NCBI RefSeq assembly: GCF_042477335.2
Contig: NC_091256.1
Span: forward strand, 41,185,001 to 41,249,000
Direction of reading: 5' to 3'
Origin: Ovis canadensis
Lineage: Eukaryota; Chordata; Mammalia; Artiodactyla; Bovidae
Length of the DNA: 64,000 nt
The position numbers and the translations under genes were made by a program. This document shows positions 33,331 to 44,500 of the stretch, piece by piece. The notes beneath the pieces were generated by a model. It was given only the letters and a program-made list of their open reading frames with translations, was not told where the DNA came from and ran no database searches. Numbering within the stretch: position 1 is the stretch's first letter; each line of letters starts with the position of its first letter.

Positions 33331-33605
33331 TATTTAATTAATTTATTTGTTTTGAGGTCTTCATTGCTTTGCATGGGCTTTCTCTAGTTTCAGCAAGCAG
33401 GGGCTACTCTTCGTTGCAGTGTGCAGGCTTCTAATTGTGATGGCTTCCTGTTTTGAAGCACAGGCTCTAGAGGGTGCAGGCTCAGTAGTTGTGGTTCAGG
33501 GGCTTAGTTGCTCTGAAGCACGTGGAATCTCCCTGGATTAGAATTGAACCCATGTCCCATGCATTGGCAAGTGAATTCTTATTCACTGCACCACCAGGGA
33601 AGTCC
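33331..33605 (-). mobile_element. CHR-type tRNA-derived SINE, antisense
   Basis: The plus strand ends CACCACCAGGGAAGTCC, the reverse complement of the CHR head, and contains GGATTAGAATTGAACCCATG and GGGCTTAGTTGCTCTGAAGC, matching the CHR copy at 9111-9464. Confidence 0.88.
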
Positions 33606-34225
33606 TATTTATAGATGTAATTATTTATTAAAATGTAGTCATTAACTGACAATATAAGATTATCTTATCAATAATTAGACATTGACATGATACTGAAATG
33701 GCTATAACACATTTTTGTAAATACTGATTTTTTAATTTATTTCTTTGTAAAATTTGAAGCTATGATAAAAAATAATTTACCCAAATGTAAAATAAAATGA
33801 AATTTAAAATGTAGAACAAAAGTTATTTGTCTTCTAATAGATAATTTTTAAGCAAGTTATGCCATGAATAATTAGGTTACTATTATAAAATGATAATGCT
33901 GTCTTTGTTCACTCTTTTGTATTTGCTGATTGCTATTACAAAATACAAACATTTTTCTGAGGGATGACCTGGTTTTGGCTTTTTGCATGGTCAAATAGTT
34001 CATTTCCTATGTTAAAAATTTGAGGTGGCTTTGTATGATTTTATTTCATTGTGTTTTACTTTAAGGATAGAGAAGCTGTGCAGCTGCCTAGAAGGACTGT
34101 CATTTTAGTGATATAGCTACTGAAATGAGAAAAGGTCAAGACCATGCAAAGTGTAAAGGTGTCTTCAGATCGGACTCTGCTCTTCTTTCGCATTACTTTC
34201 TTCAGGCTCTTTCTTAGGGCTGTGA
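33606..34225. other. No gene recognised
   Basis: A/T-rich unique-looking sequence. Confidence 0.5.
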
Positions 34226-34463
34226 TTCAGTATGTGCTTGTGCTTGTGTGCGTGTGTGCTTAGTCAAGTCCATCTCTTTGCGCCCCCATGAACCGTAGCC
34301 CAGCAGGCTCCTCCATCCAGGGAATTTTTCAGGCAATAATACTGGAGCGGGTTGCCATTTCCTACTCCAGGGCATCTTCCTGCACCCAGGGATTGAACCT
34401 GTGTCTCTTGCATTTTCTGTATTGGCAGGTGGATTCTTTAGCACTGTGCCATCTAGGAAGCGC
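34226..34463 (-). mobile_element. Bov-tA-type SINE, antisense
   Basis: CATCTCTTTGCGCCCCCATG, CCGTAGCCCAGCAGGCTCCT and GGCAGGTGGATTCTTTAGCA. A duplicated TTG/TCT-rich patch near 34402 is a small internal expansion. Confidence 0.9.
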
Positions 34464-34469
34464 TTGGGG

Positions 34470-35055
34470 CTAGTGGGCACTACGAAAGCAGCCTCATCCT
34501 GTAACATTCTGTAAGATTTCTTAAGTGAGTCCTGGCTTAGATGAAGTTTCTTTCTTGATTATTTTTTTAATCTATTTTCTTTCCACTCAACAGGTTGTAT
34601 TCCTTGAGTCCAAGCAGCACAGTAATCTGGCAAGAATGTACTCCCAGAATAAGAGCTTCCCATGGCTTATAGGAAAAAGGAGACAGCCACAACCCATGTA
34701 AGATGAGAACGGGGGCCTGAGAAGAGCTCTGGGACACTGCTGGAGTAGCCCTGAGCCTATGATGGAAGTACTCACCCACATCCCTGAGTTTACTGTGAAA
34801 CAAGTACTGTCTCAAAGCACAAACAGAAAAGTGAAAAATAAACAGGAATCCCTGTCTCTGTGGTATTTATGTTCTAATGGGAGTGGAGAGGAAGCAGATG
34901 GTTAATAAATAATGAAAGCAGATGACATTACTGAGGAATAAGTGTGACAGGGAAGAATAAAGCAGGAAATTGAATTTGCTATTATTAGAAAATTGAAACA
35001 TTAAAAAGTAAAGTCTGGGTTGAATCAGTAAAAACTTTACATATAAAAATAGACG
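34470..35055. other. No gene recognised
   Basis: Mixed sequence. Minus-strand open frames of 64-82 codons at 34567-34815 have no recognised domain. No repeat family was recognised. Confidence 0.45.
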
Positions 35056-35340
35056 TAGACTTTCCCGGTGGCTCAGTGGTAAGGAATCCACCTACCAATG
35101 CAGGAGGCATGGGTTTGATCCCTGATCCAGGAAGGCCTCACATGCCACAGAGCAGCTAAGCTCGTGTGCCACAACTGCTGAGCCTCTGCTCCAGAGTCTG
35201 TGCTCCACAAGAGAAGCCACCCCAGTGAGCAGCCCGTGCACCACAGCTAGAGAGTAGCCCCCACCTACCACAGCTGGAAAAGAGCCCTCACAGCAACAAA
35301 GACTCAGCACAGCCAAAACTAACTGAATACAGAACTTAAA
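35056..35340 (+). mobile_element. CHR-type tRNA-derived SINE
   Basis: GACTTTCCCGGTGGCTCAGT head, CCACAGAGCAGCTAAGCTCG middle, A-rich end. AAAATAGACGT precedes and AAAAATAGACAT ends it, a likely target duplication. Confidence 0.9.
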
Positions 35341-35367
35341 AAATAGACATAAAGTAGGTGAGGTTAC

Positions 35368-35700
35368 TGGGGCTTCCCTGGTAGCTCAGCTGGTAAAGAA
35401 TCCGCCTGCAATGGAGGAAATTCTGGTTCGATTCCTGGGTGGGGAAGATGCCCTGGAGAAGAGAGAGGCTACCCATTCCAGTATTCTTCAGCTTCCCTGG
35501 TGGCTCAGATGGTAAAGAATCTGCCTGCAATGTGGGAGACCTCGGTTTGATCCCTGGGTTGGGAAGATCCCCTGGGGGAGGGCATGGCAACCCACTCTAG
35601 TATTCTTACCTGGAGAATCCCCAAGGACAGAGGAGCCTGGCAGGCTATATAGTCCATGGGGTCACAAAGAGTCAGACGTGACTGAACAACTAAGCATAGC
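35368..35700 (+). mobile_element. Two ART2A-type SINE units in series
   Basis: A partial unit (GGGCTTCCCTGGTAGCTCAG to CCAGTATTCTT) is followed directly at 35491 by a complete one (GCTTCCCTGGTGGCTCAGAT to GACGTGACTGAACAACTAA). The same head-to-tail arrangement recurs at 36957 and 54595. Confidence 0.9.
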
Positions 35701-36129
35701 ACAGCATAGGTGAGGTTACTAGCCATACGAATAGTTCTGAGAAAGTTGTCTAAACAGAGGAAGCACACGTGCAGTCTTGGACATCTCCTTAACCTCAGGA
35801 GTGACAGATGTGGTCACCTCATCTCTTTGCTCCAGCAGAGCTCAGCTCCTGCCATTAACTTTGTCCTTGAAGTATCAGAGGAAAGAAAACTCCAGTTCAC
35901 TCTACTTGACGAACTCCAGTTATTCAATCCAGGGGCCCAACTACCTCCTACCTCAGCATGAGACCAAGTTTGTTTTATCCTAAGCAGCTAAAAAGATAGG
36001 TAAGAGAAGGTCGTAGCTGATTTTTGGTTGAAGTGGAGAGAAAAAGATCAGAAGTAAGATTTTAGGCATGTTAAGTTTGAGAAGTTTCTCAGAGAGCCAC
36101 GTGGAGATGCTCAGAAAGTATTTAGGATA
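35701..36129. other. No gene recognised
   Basis: Unique-looking sequence with overlapping open frames of 68-83 codons at 35710-35983. No domain was recognised. Confidence 0.45.
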
Positions 36130-37676
36130 TCAGTTCAGTTCAGTCGCTCAGTCGTGTCCAGCTCTTTGTGACTCTATGGACTCACAGCACGCCAGGCTTC
36201 CCTGTCCATCACCAACTCCCGGAGCTTGCTCATACTCATGTCCATCAAGTCAGTGATACCATCCAACCATTTCATCCTCTGTCATCCCCTTCTCCTCCTG
36301 CCTTCATTTTTTTTTTTTTTTTACCAGCATCAGGGTCTTTTCCAGTGAGTCAGTTCTTCCCGTCCAGTGACCAAAGGATTGGAACTTCACTTCAGCATCA
36401 GTCCTTCCAGTGAACAGTTAAGACTGATTTCCTTTAGAATGGACTGGTTGGATCTCCTTGAAGTCCAAGGGACTCTCAAGAGTCTTCTCCAACACCACAG
36501 TTCAAAAGCATCAATTCTTCGGCGCTCAGCTTTCTTTATGGTCCAACTCTGACATCCATACATGACCACTGGAAAAACAAAAGCTTTGACTAGACAGACC
36601 TTTGCTGGCAAAGTAGTATCTCTGCTTTTTAATACTGTGTCTAGGTTTGTCATAACTATTCTTTCAAGGACCAAGCGTCTTTTAAACTCATGGCTGCAGT
36701 CATCATCTGCAGTGATCCTGGAGCCCAAGAAAATAAAGTCTGTCGGTATTTACACTGTTCCCCCATCTATTTGCCATGAAGTGATGGGACCAGATGCCAT
36801 GATCTTCATTTTCTGAATGTTGAGTTTTAAGCCAGCTTTTTCACTCTCCTCTTTCACTTTCATCAAGAGGCTCTTTAGTTCCTCTTCACTTTCTGCCATA
36901 AGGGTGGTGTCATCTGCATATCTGAGGTTATTGATATTTCTCCCAGCAGTCCTGATAGTTCAGTTGGTGAAGAATCCGCCTGCAATGCAGTTTGATTCCT
37001 GGGTCAGGAACATTCACTGGAGAAGGGATAAGCTACCCACTCCAGTATTCTTGGGCTTCCCTTGTGGCTCAGCTAATAAAGAATCTGCCTGCAATTCGGG
37101 AGACCTGGCTCCAATCCCTGGGTTGGGAAGATCCCCTGGAGAAGGGAATAGCTACCCACTCCAGTATCCTGGTCTGGAGAATGCCATGGACTGTATAGTC
37201 CATGGGATTGCAAAGAGTCGAATACAACTGAGCAACTTTCATTTTCACTTTCCCGGCAATCTTGATTCCAGCTTGTGCTTCATCCAACCCAGCATTTTGC
37301 ATGATGTACTCTGCATAGAAGTTAAATAAGGAAAGTGACAATATACAGTCTTGACATACTCCTTTCCCAATTTGGAACCAGTCCATTGTTCCATGTTCGG
37401 TTCTAACTGTTGCTTCTTGACCTCCATAATGATTTCTCAGGAGGCAGGTCAGGTGCTCTGGTATTCCCATCTCTTTAAGAATTGTCCATAGTTTGTTGTG
37501 ATCCACACAATTAAAGGCTTTAGCATAGTCAATGAAGAAGTAGTAGATGTTTTTCTGGAATTCTCTTGCTTTTTCTATGATCTAACAGATGTTGGCAATT
37601 TGACCTCTTGTTCCCCTGCCTTTTCTAAATCCAGCTTGAACATCTGGAAGTTCTCAGTTCATGTACTGTTGAAGCT
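36130..37676 (-). mobile_element. 5'-truncated BovB LINE, split by SINE
   Basis: BovB antisense segments lie at 36130-36956 and 37252-37676. The minus strand carries RT blocks (MDHNKLWTILKEMGIPEHLT) and the downstream VVMYGCQSWTIKKAERRRID segment. A T18 run at 36307-36324 replaces a few bases of the 3' UTR. Several frameshifts. Confidence 0.94.
36957..37251 (+). mobile_element. ART2A-type SINE pair inside BovB
   Basis: Head-to-tail partial plus complete unit, ending TTTCATTTTCACTTT. Target duplications are CCCAGCAGTCCTGAT (36942) and CCCGGCAATCTTGAT (37252), 15 bp with two mismatches, both derived from the BovB CCCAGCAATCTTGAT site. Confidence 0.92.
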
Positions 37677-38515
37677 TATACAAAGATCCATGTATCTATG
37701 CATTTACTTATTAACTATAAACCTGTTTTAATTTTTAATTCAATGGTTTTGCATGGTTATTTTTTTATATTACTGTCTAATGAAACTTCTACTTTATTTT
37801 ATTTGTCTAATATGAGTGAATCAGTAATTAGCCAATTAAAAAGCTCAAATTGGCAGATGCATAGCTGACTGTTCCCTTGAGATCGAAGCTCACAGATAGA
37901 TGTAAACTACAGAAAAAAAAATCCTCATTTGATATTTTAAGGATTATGGTAATATATATTTTCTAGAGATGTTTAAGGCAAGAGGAAATGAGAGCAGCAG
38001 AGGATGAGATGGTTGGATAGCATCAAAGGACATGAATTTAAGCAAACTCTAGTGGGTAGTGAAAGACAGGGAAGCCTGGTGTGCTGCAGCCCGTGGGGTC
38101 ACAAAGAGTTGGATACAACTTAGCAATAGAGCAACAACAATAAATATTTTCTAGAACCTAAATTTTCCCCATGAAACAAATATAATTGGTAACATTAAAT
38201 ATTTAGATAAATATATGTTGTATTTTCATATGTAATTCAGTCATATATGCATGTAAGTGGTATAGATTTTAGAAATACAATCCCATATTCCAAATTTCAA
38301 AAATGTTGATCTTTACTGAAAGAGAGACTGTCTGAGTTACTGGCCAATTGGCCACCTGAATCAATCAGTACTTACTGTAGAAAAAGACATATTTACAGGT
38401 TTTCAAGTCAAAGGTATCAAATATAGGGAATCAGACACTTAGAAAATTGTTTAGGTACTAAAGAATTCAAAGCCAAGGGGAGAATTTATAGGTTTCAAAT
38501 TTTACTCATGAGTTT
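37677..38515. other. No gene; one short BovB end
   Basis: Mostly A/T-rich unique-looking sequence. A BovB 3' end in plus orientation occupies about 37985-38130 (GCAGAGGATGAGATGGTTGG; GGGAAGCCTGGTGTGCTGCA). Confidence 0.7.
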
Positions 38516-38745
38516 TGGGGCTTCCCTGTTGCCTCAGATAGTAAGGAATCTGTCTGAATTGCAGGAGACCTGGGTTTGAACTCTGAGTCAGGAAGATTCC
38601 CCCTGGAGAAGGAAATGACTGCCCACTCCAGTATTCTCGCCTGAAGAATTCCACAGATAGAAGAGCCTGGTGGGCTCCAGTCTGTGAGGTCACAGAGAGT
38701 TGGACACGAGGGAGCGACTAATGCTTCACTTCACTTCACCTCACC
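38516..38745 (+). mobile_element. ART2A-type SINE
   Basis: GGGGCTTCCCTGTTGCCTCA head, GCCCACTCCAGTATTCTCGC, GGACACGAGGGAGCGACTAA and a CACTTCACTTCACCTCACC end. Confidence 0.9.
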
Positions 38746-38879
38746 ACTTTGTCAAGATATTGTCACCATTGCTACTCCTGCCTTATAAAGCCAGGCAAGT
38801 GCATGAGAAATAACCCAATTTTGATTGTGGGTGGGGAAAGACCCCAAACTCTCACTTACAGGAAAGCACACAGTTCTGG

Positions 38880-39471
38880 CCTTTCAGCTGGAACCACCAT
38901 CTTCCAGTGATTCACCAAAATGACCGAAACAAAGGGAAGGAGGGGAAGCACCTGCTGCGTGTTCTCTGTGTGCTCAGCTGCTCAGCCGTGTCTCTTTGTG
39001 ACCTCATGGACTGTAGCCCACCAGGCTCCTCTGTCCATGGGATTTCCCAGCAAGAATACTGCAGTGGATTGTCATCTTCTCCAGGAGAATCTTCCCAATC
39101 CAGAGATGGAACCCACATCTCCTGCACTGGCAGGCAAATTCTTTACCACTGAGGCACCTGGGAAACCCTAGGCCTTCAGAAAACATGGAATTGCTCCTTT
39201 GGCCACATACCTGTGGGTCTACAAGAAAGCTGATATTGTAGACATCAAGGGAATGGGCATTTTCAAAAAGGAATGCCCCACAAATGTCACCACAGCAAAT
39301 CTGGAAGTCTACAGCGTTACCCGGAATGCTATTGCCATTGTAATAGACAAACAAGGGCAAGATTCTGGCCAAGAGAATTAATGTGTGATTGAGCATATTA
39401 AGCACTCTAAAATCCTAGGATGCTTCTTGAAACATGTGGAGGAAGATGATAATAAAGAGGAAGCCATGGGA
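38880..39471 (+). pseudogene. RPL21: RPL21 processed pseudogene, split by SINE
   Basis: Processed copy of the mRNA for ribosomal protein L21 (large 60S subunit). A short 5' UTR (GGAACCACCATCTTCCAGTG) precedes ATG 38920. The first coding piece reads MTETKGRRGSTCCVFS. After the SINE the frame resumes as RKHGIAPLATYLWVYKKADI, VDIKGMGIFKKECP, and later EHIKHSKILGCFLKHVEEDD. Substitutions are numerous and there are small deletions near 39345-39365. Similarity ends near EEAMG at 39470, so the last third of the protein is missing. No introns. Not functional. Confidence 0.93.
38968..39169 (-). mobile_element. Bov-tA-type SINE inside RPL21 pseudogene
   Basis: Antisense SINE (TGTGACCTCATGGACTGTAG; CAGGCAAATTCTTTACCACT; CACCTGGGAAACCC). 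It separates the codons for VFS from RKHGI in the L21 reading frame. Confidence 0.92.
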
Positions 39472-41282
39472 CTTCCCTGGTGATCCAGGGAACTGTCATT
39501 ACCTGTTCATTGCAGCGTTTTAAACAATAGCCAAGAAGGGTCAATCTCAGGTGCAGTGGGAAGCCTGGAACTCACATGTTCCAGGACCAGTGGAGCTTAT
39601 TGTTGCACTGAGAGAATGCAGCAGGCAGAGCTCCCAACCCTGGCCCAGCCTCAGAGCATACCCATCCTTGCCCTGGATGGGCAGGTATGTTTACGTAAAC
39701 TATTAATATTTCCAAGCCATTGTCTGGAGACTGACACACCTTTGTTGGCATACACTGTTCCCCACAAGCACTCCAGGGCTTATGTCTGCACAGCCTGAAA
39801 AGCCTTATAATGATCCTATCTGCAACACTCCTATTGCCACGGACAACAAGAGGAAAGATGAGATGGTAAACACAAAGAGCTGTGTATTCCTCTGTGAGAA
39901 ACTATTCACACGTTTGTATTTACAGACAACATCCTCCCTGTGATTTCAGGCCCTTGGGTAACTGTAAGCTATTTGGAAGGCCCCCAGGGGTCACTCCTGT
40001 GCAAATGAGCAGCCCTCAGATTTCTACCTCCCTCAAAACAATCATTTTCTTTCTTCTAGGCCTTTCGATTCATTAGTAAGGTGACCACATGTCCCAGTTT
40101 GCCTGGGACAACGCCTGTTTGCATCTACTGTCCTGGAGTAAGTAGAACAGCTCCAAAGTATCCTAGTTTGTTCCATAAACTGAAGACCATCCTATTCCTT
40201 AGCCATACCTGTGCTTCAAGTTAATTCTGTCCTCTAGTGGATAGAGAGTCTCATTACACATATCCCAGACGCAGATGGCCCTGGAGGAGGACCCTCTGGG
40301 GTAACATCTCGGCCCTCTGGGACCCCAACTTCAGTGAAAAGCTGAGCTACTCTAACTGGTGTAGATAGAAATGACAATGAGCCTTTGTCCAATTTAAAAT
40401 GCTGATTAATGAACTCCCAGGGCTACCCACAGGCACTCACTGGGGAGGTGATCTTTCTGGGGGAAGGGGTGACTCAGGTCATTTGCATAACTGGGTCTAC
40501 TTGCTTTCCTGAGGGTTCGGGGGATTCTTGGTCAATTGCTGAGCCATATCTGGAAGACTCCCATATTTCACCTACTTCCTTCCCCTCCTGGTCCTTCCTT
40601 CAGCCACTGACTTGATGGAGAAGAACTAACTAGGTCACTCAGAATGACCTCCGGCACCTTCTAACCTTTCTTCTCTGTCCCCTCACCCTCACCGCTCTTC
40701 TCTGCAGAAGTCGGTGCCTGCCCCAGAGCCCTTGGTCTCTCTCTCCCTCCTCTTCTGGGGAGCACAAGCCATGAATCATTCCTCTCCCTCATCCTCATCC
40801 CTCCTCCCCATACACCTTCTCTTATCTGCACACTTCTCTTGACCTTGCTGTTCCTTCCAGTTACCTCCTCTTTCTTTTTAATTTCAAACTTACTTTTTTT
40901 TCTGTTTGAAAAGCATTATCTGTATATTAGAGAAATTTGGAAAATACAAAAAGGTATCGGAAGGAAAAAGATTACGTATTATTCCACAACCACGAGACAA
41001 CCACTTTTAAATGAACAGTCCTGTTGATGCCTAAATTCCTGTGTGTGTACAAACTAAACTTGGTGGCCTCTTGCATTCACTACGTTATAAAATAATTTCC
41101 CATTTAATGTATCTTGGACATTTTGTCATATGATATTATTAAAATATATATTTTATGATTGCTATCTCAAAATGTCTGTATTTAACCAATTTTTATTAGA
41201 TATTTAATGTTTCTATCTTTTTTCTTTTAAAGATATAGTTATTATTTTAAGAATTTTTATACTGAAGAGTTCAAAAGAGGTG
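39472..41282. other. No gene recognised
   Basis: Unique-looking sequence, partly GC-balanced and C/T-rich (40640-40870). Open frames at 39556-39798, 39882-40076 and 40409-40615 have no recognisable domain. A block at 40076-40200 (GTGACCACATGTCCCAGTTT) looks like an old interspersed repeat that I cannot name. Confidence 0.45.
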
Positions 41283-41492
41283 AAAGTGTTACTCATTTAG
41301 TCATGTTAAACTCTTTGCGACCTCCTGGACTATAGCCTGCCAGGTTCCTCCATACATGGGGTTCTCCAGGCAAGAATACTAGAGTGGTTTGCCATTTCCT
41401 ACTCCAGGGAATCTTCCTGACCCAGGGATCAAGCCCAAGTCTCTTGCACTGCAGGCAGATTCTTCACTGTCTGAGCCACCAGGGAAGCCCAT
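41283..41492 (-). mobile_element. Bov-tA-type SINE
   Basis: Contains AACTCTTTGCGACCTCCTGG, CAGGCAAGAATACTAGAGTG and GAGCCACCAGGGAAGCCC. It lies just beyond the poly(A) end of the HPRT1 retropseudogene. Confidence 0.92.
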
Positions 41493-41506
41493 CAAAAAGT
41501 GGTAGG

Positions 41507-44500
41507 TTTTTTTTACATTTATTGATCTGTATTTAAAAGGAACATTTGACAAAGATTCACTGGAAATAATCTGAACAAACAGGAGAATAGTTATTACTAC
41601 TGAAACCTGACAAAATGTGGTCCATTGGAGAAGGGAATGGCAAGCCACCTCAGTATTCTTGCCTTGAGAACCCCATGAACAGTAGGAAAAAGCAAAATGA
41701 TAGCATACCGAAAGGGGAACTCCCCAGGTCATTAGGTGCCCAATATGCTACTGGAGATCAGTAGAGAAATAACTCCAGAAAGAATGAAGGGATGGAACCA
41801 AAGCAAAAACAATACCCAGTTGTGGATGTGACTGGTGATAGAAACAAGATCTGATACTGTAAAGAGCAATATTGCATAGGAACCTGGAATGTCAGATCCA
41901 TGAATCAAGGCAAATTGGAAGTGGTCAAACAGGAGATGGCAAGGGTGAACGTCGACATTCTAGGAATCAGCGAACTAAAATGGACTGGAATGGGTGAATT
42001 TAACTCAGATGACCATTATATCTACTACTGCGGGCAGGCATCCCTCAGAAGAAATGGAGTAGCCATCATGGCCAACACAAGTCCAAAATGCAGTACTTGG
42101 ATGCAGTCTCAAAAACAACAGAATGATCTCTGTTCGTCTCCAAGGCAAACCATTCAATATCACAGTTATCCAAGTCTATGCCCCAACCAGTAACGCTGAA
42201 GAAGCTGAAGTTGAACGGTTTTATGAAGAACTACAAGACCTTTTAGAACTAACACCCAAAAAAGATGTCCTTTTCATTATAGGGGACTGGAATGCAAAAG
42301 TAGGAAGGCAAGGAACACCTGGAGTAACCGGCAAATTTGGCCTTGGAATGCGGAATGAAGCAGGGCAAAGACTAGTAGAGTTTTGCCAATAAAACGCACT
42401 GGTCATAACAAACACCCTCTTCCAACAACACAAGAGATGACTCTACACATGGACATCACCAGATGGTCAACACCGAAATCAGATTGATTATATCCTTTGC
42501 AGCCAAAGATGGAGAAGCTCTATACAGTCAACAAAAACAAGACCAGGAGCTGATTGTGGATCAGATCATGAACTCCTTATTACCAAATTCAGACTCAAAT
42601 TGAAGAAAGCAGGGAAAACCGCTAGACCATTCAGGTATGACCTAAATCAAATCCCTTATGATTATACAGTGGAAGTGAGAAATAGATTTAAGGGCCTAGA
42701 TCTGATAGATAGAGTGCCTGATGAACTATGGACTGAGGTTCGTGACATTGTACAGGAGAGAGGGATCAAGACCATCCCCATGGAAAAGAAATGCAAAAAA
42801 GCAAAATGGCTGTCTGGGGAGGCCTTACAAATAGCTGTGAAAAGAAGAGAGGCAAAAAGCAAAGGAGAAAAGGAAAGATATAAGCATCTGAGTGCAGAGT
42901 TCCAAAGAATAGCAAGAAGAGATAAGAAAGCCTTCTTCAGCGATCAATGCAAAGAAATAGAGGAAAAGAACAGAATGGGAAAGACTAGAGATCTCTTCAA
43001 GAAAATTAGAGATACCAAGGGAACATTTCATGCAAAGATGGGCTCGATAAAGGACAGAAATGGTATGGACCTAACAGAAGCAGAAGAGATTAAGAAGAGG
43101 TGGCAAGAATACATGGAAGAACTGCACAAAAAAGATCTTCACAACTCAGATAATCATGATGATGTGATCACTAATCTAGAGCCAGACATCTTGGAATGTG
43201 AAGTCAAGTGGGCCTTAGAAAGCATCACTACGAACAAAGCTAGCGGAGGTGATGGAATTCCGATTGAGCTGTTTCAAATCCTGAAAGATGATGCTGTGAA
43301 AGTGCTGCAGTCAGTATGCCAGCAAATTTGGAAAACTCAGCAGTGGCCACAGGACTGGAAAAGGTCAGTTTTCATTCCAACCCCAAAGAAAGGTAATGCC
43401 AAAGAATGCTCAAACTACCGCACAGTTGCACTCATCTCACATGCTGGTAAAGTAATGCTCAAAATTCTCCAAGCCAGGCTTCAGCAATACGTGAACCATG
43501 AACTTCCTGATGTTCAAGCTGGTTTGAGAAAAGGCAGAGGAACCAGAGATCAAATTGCCAACATCTGTTGGATCATGGAAAAAGCAAGAGAGTTCCAGAA
43601 AAACATCTACTTCTGCTTTAGTGACTATGCCAAAGCCTTTGACTGTGTGGATCACAATAAACTGTGGAAAATTCTGAAAGAGACGGGAATAGCAAACCAC
43701 CTGACTTGCCTCTTGAGAAATCTGTATGCAGGTCACGAAGCAACAGTTAGAACTGGACATGGAACAACAGACTGGTTCCAAATAGGAAAAGGAGTGCGTC
43801 AAGGCTGTATATTGTCACCCTGCTTATTTAACTTCTATGCAGAGTACATCATGAGAAACGCTGGACTGGAAGAAACACAAGCTGGAATCAAGATTGCCAG
43901 GAGAAATATCAATAACCTCAGATATGCAGATGACACCACCCTTATGGCAGAAAGTGAAGAGGAACTAAAAAGCCTCTTGATGAAAGTGAAAGAGGAGAGT
44001 GAAAAAGTTGGCTTAAAGCTCAACATTCAGAAAACGAAGATCATGGCATCCGGTCCCATCAGTTCATGGGAAATAGATGGGGAAACAGTGGAAACAGTGT
44101 CAGACTTTATTTTTTTGGGCTCCAAAATCACTGCAGATGGTGATTACAGCCATGAAATTAAAAGACGCTTACTCCTTGGAAGAAAAGTTATGACCAATGA
44201 CCAACCTAGATAGTATATTCAAAAGCAGAGACATTACTTTGCCGACTAAGGTCCATCTAGTCAAGGCTATGGTTTTTCCTGTGGTCATGTATGGATGTGA
44301 GAGTTGGACTGTGAAGAAGGCTGAGTGCTGAAGAATTGATGCTTTTGAACTGTGGTGTTGGAGAAGACTCTTGAGAGTCCCTTGGACTGCAAGGAGATCC
44401 AACCAGTCCATTCTGAAGGAGATCAATCCTGGGATTTCTTTAGAAGGAATAATGCTAAAGCTGAAGCTCCAGTACTTTGGCCACCTCATGCAAAGAGTTG

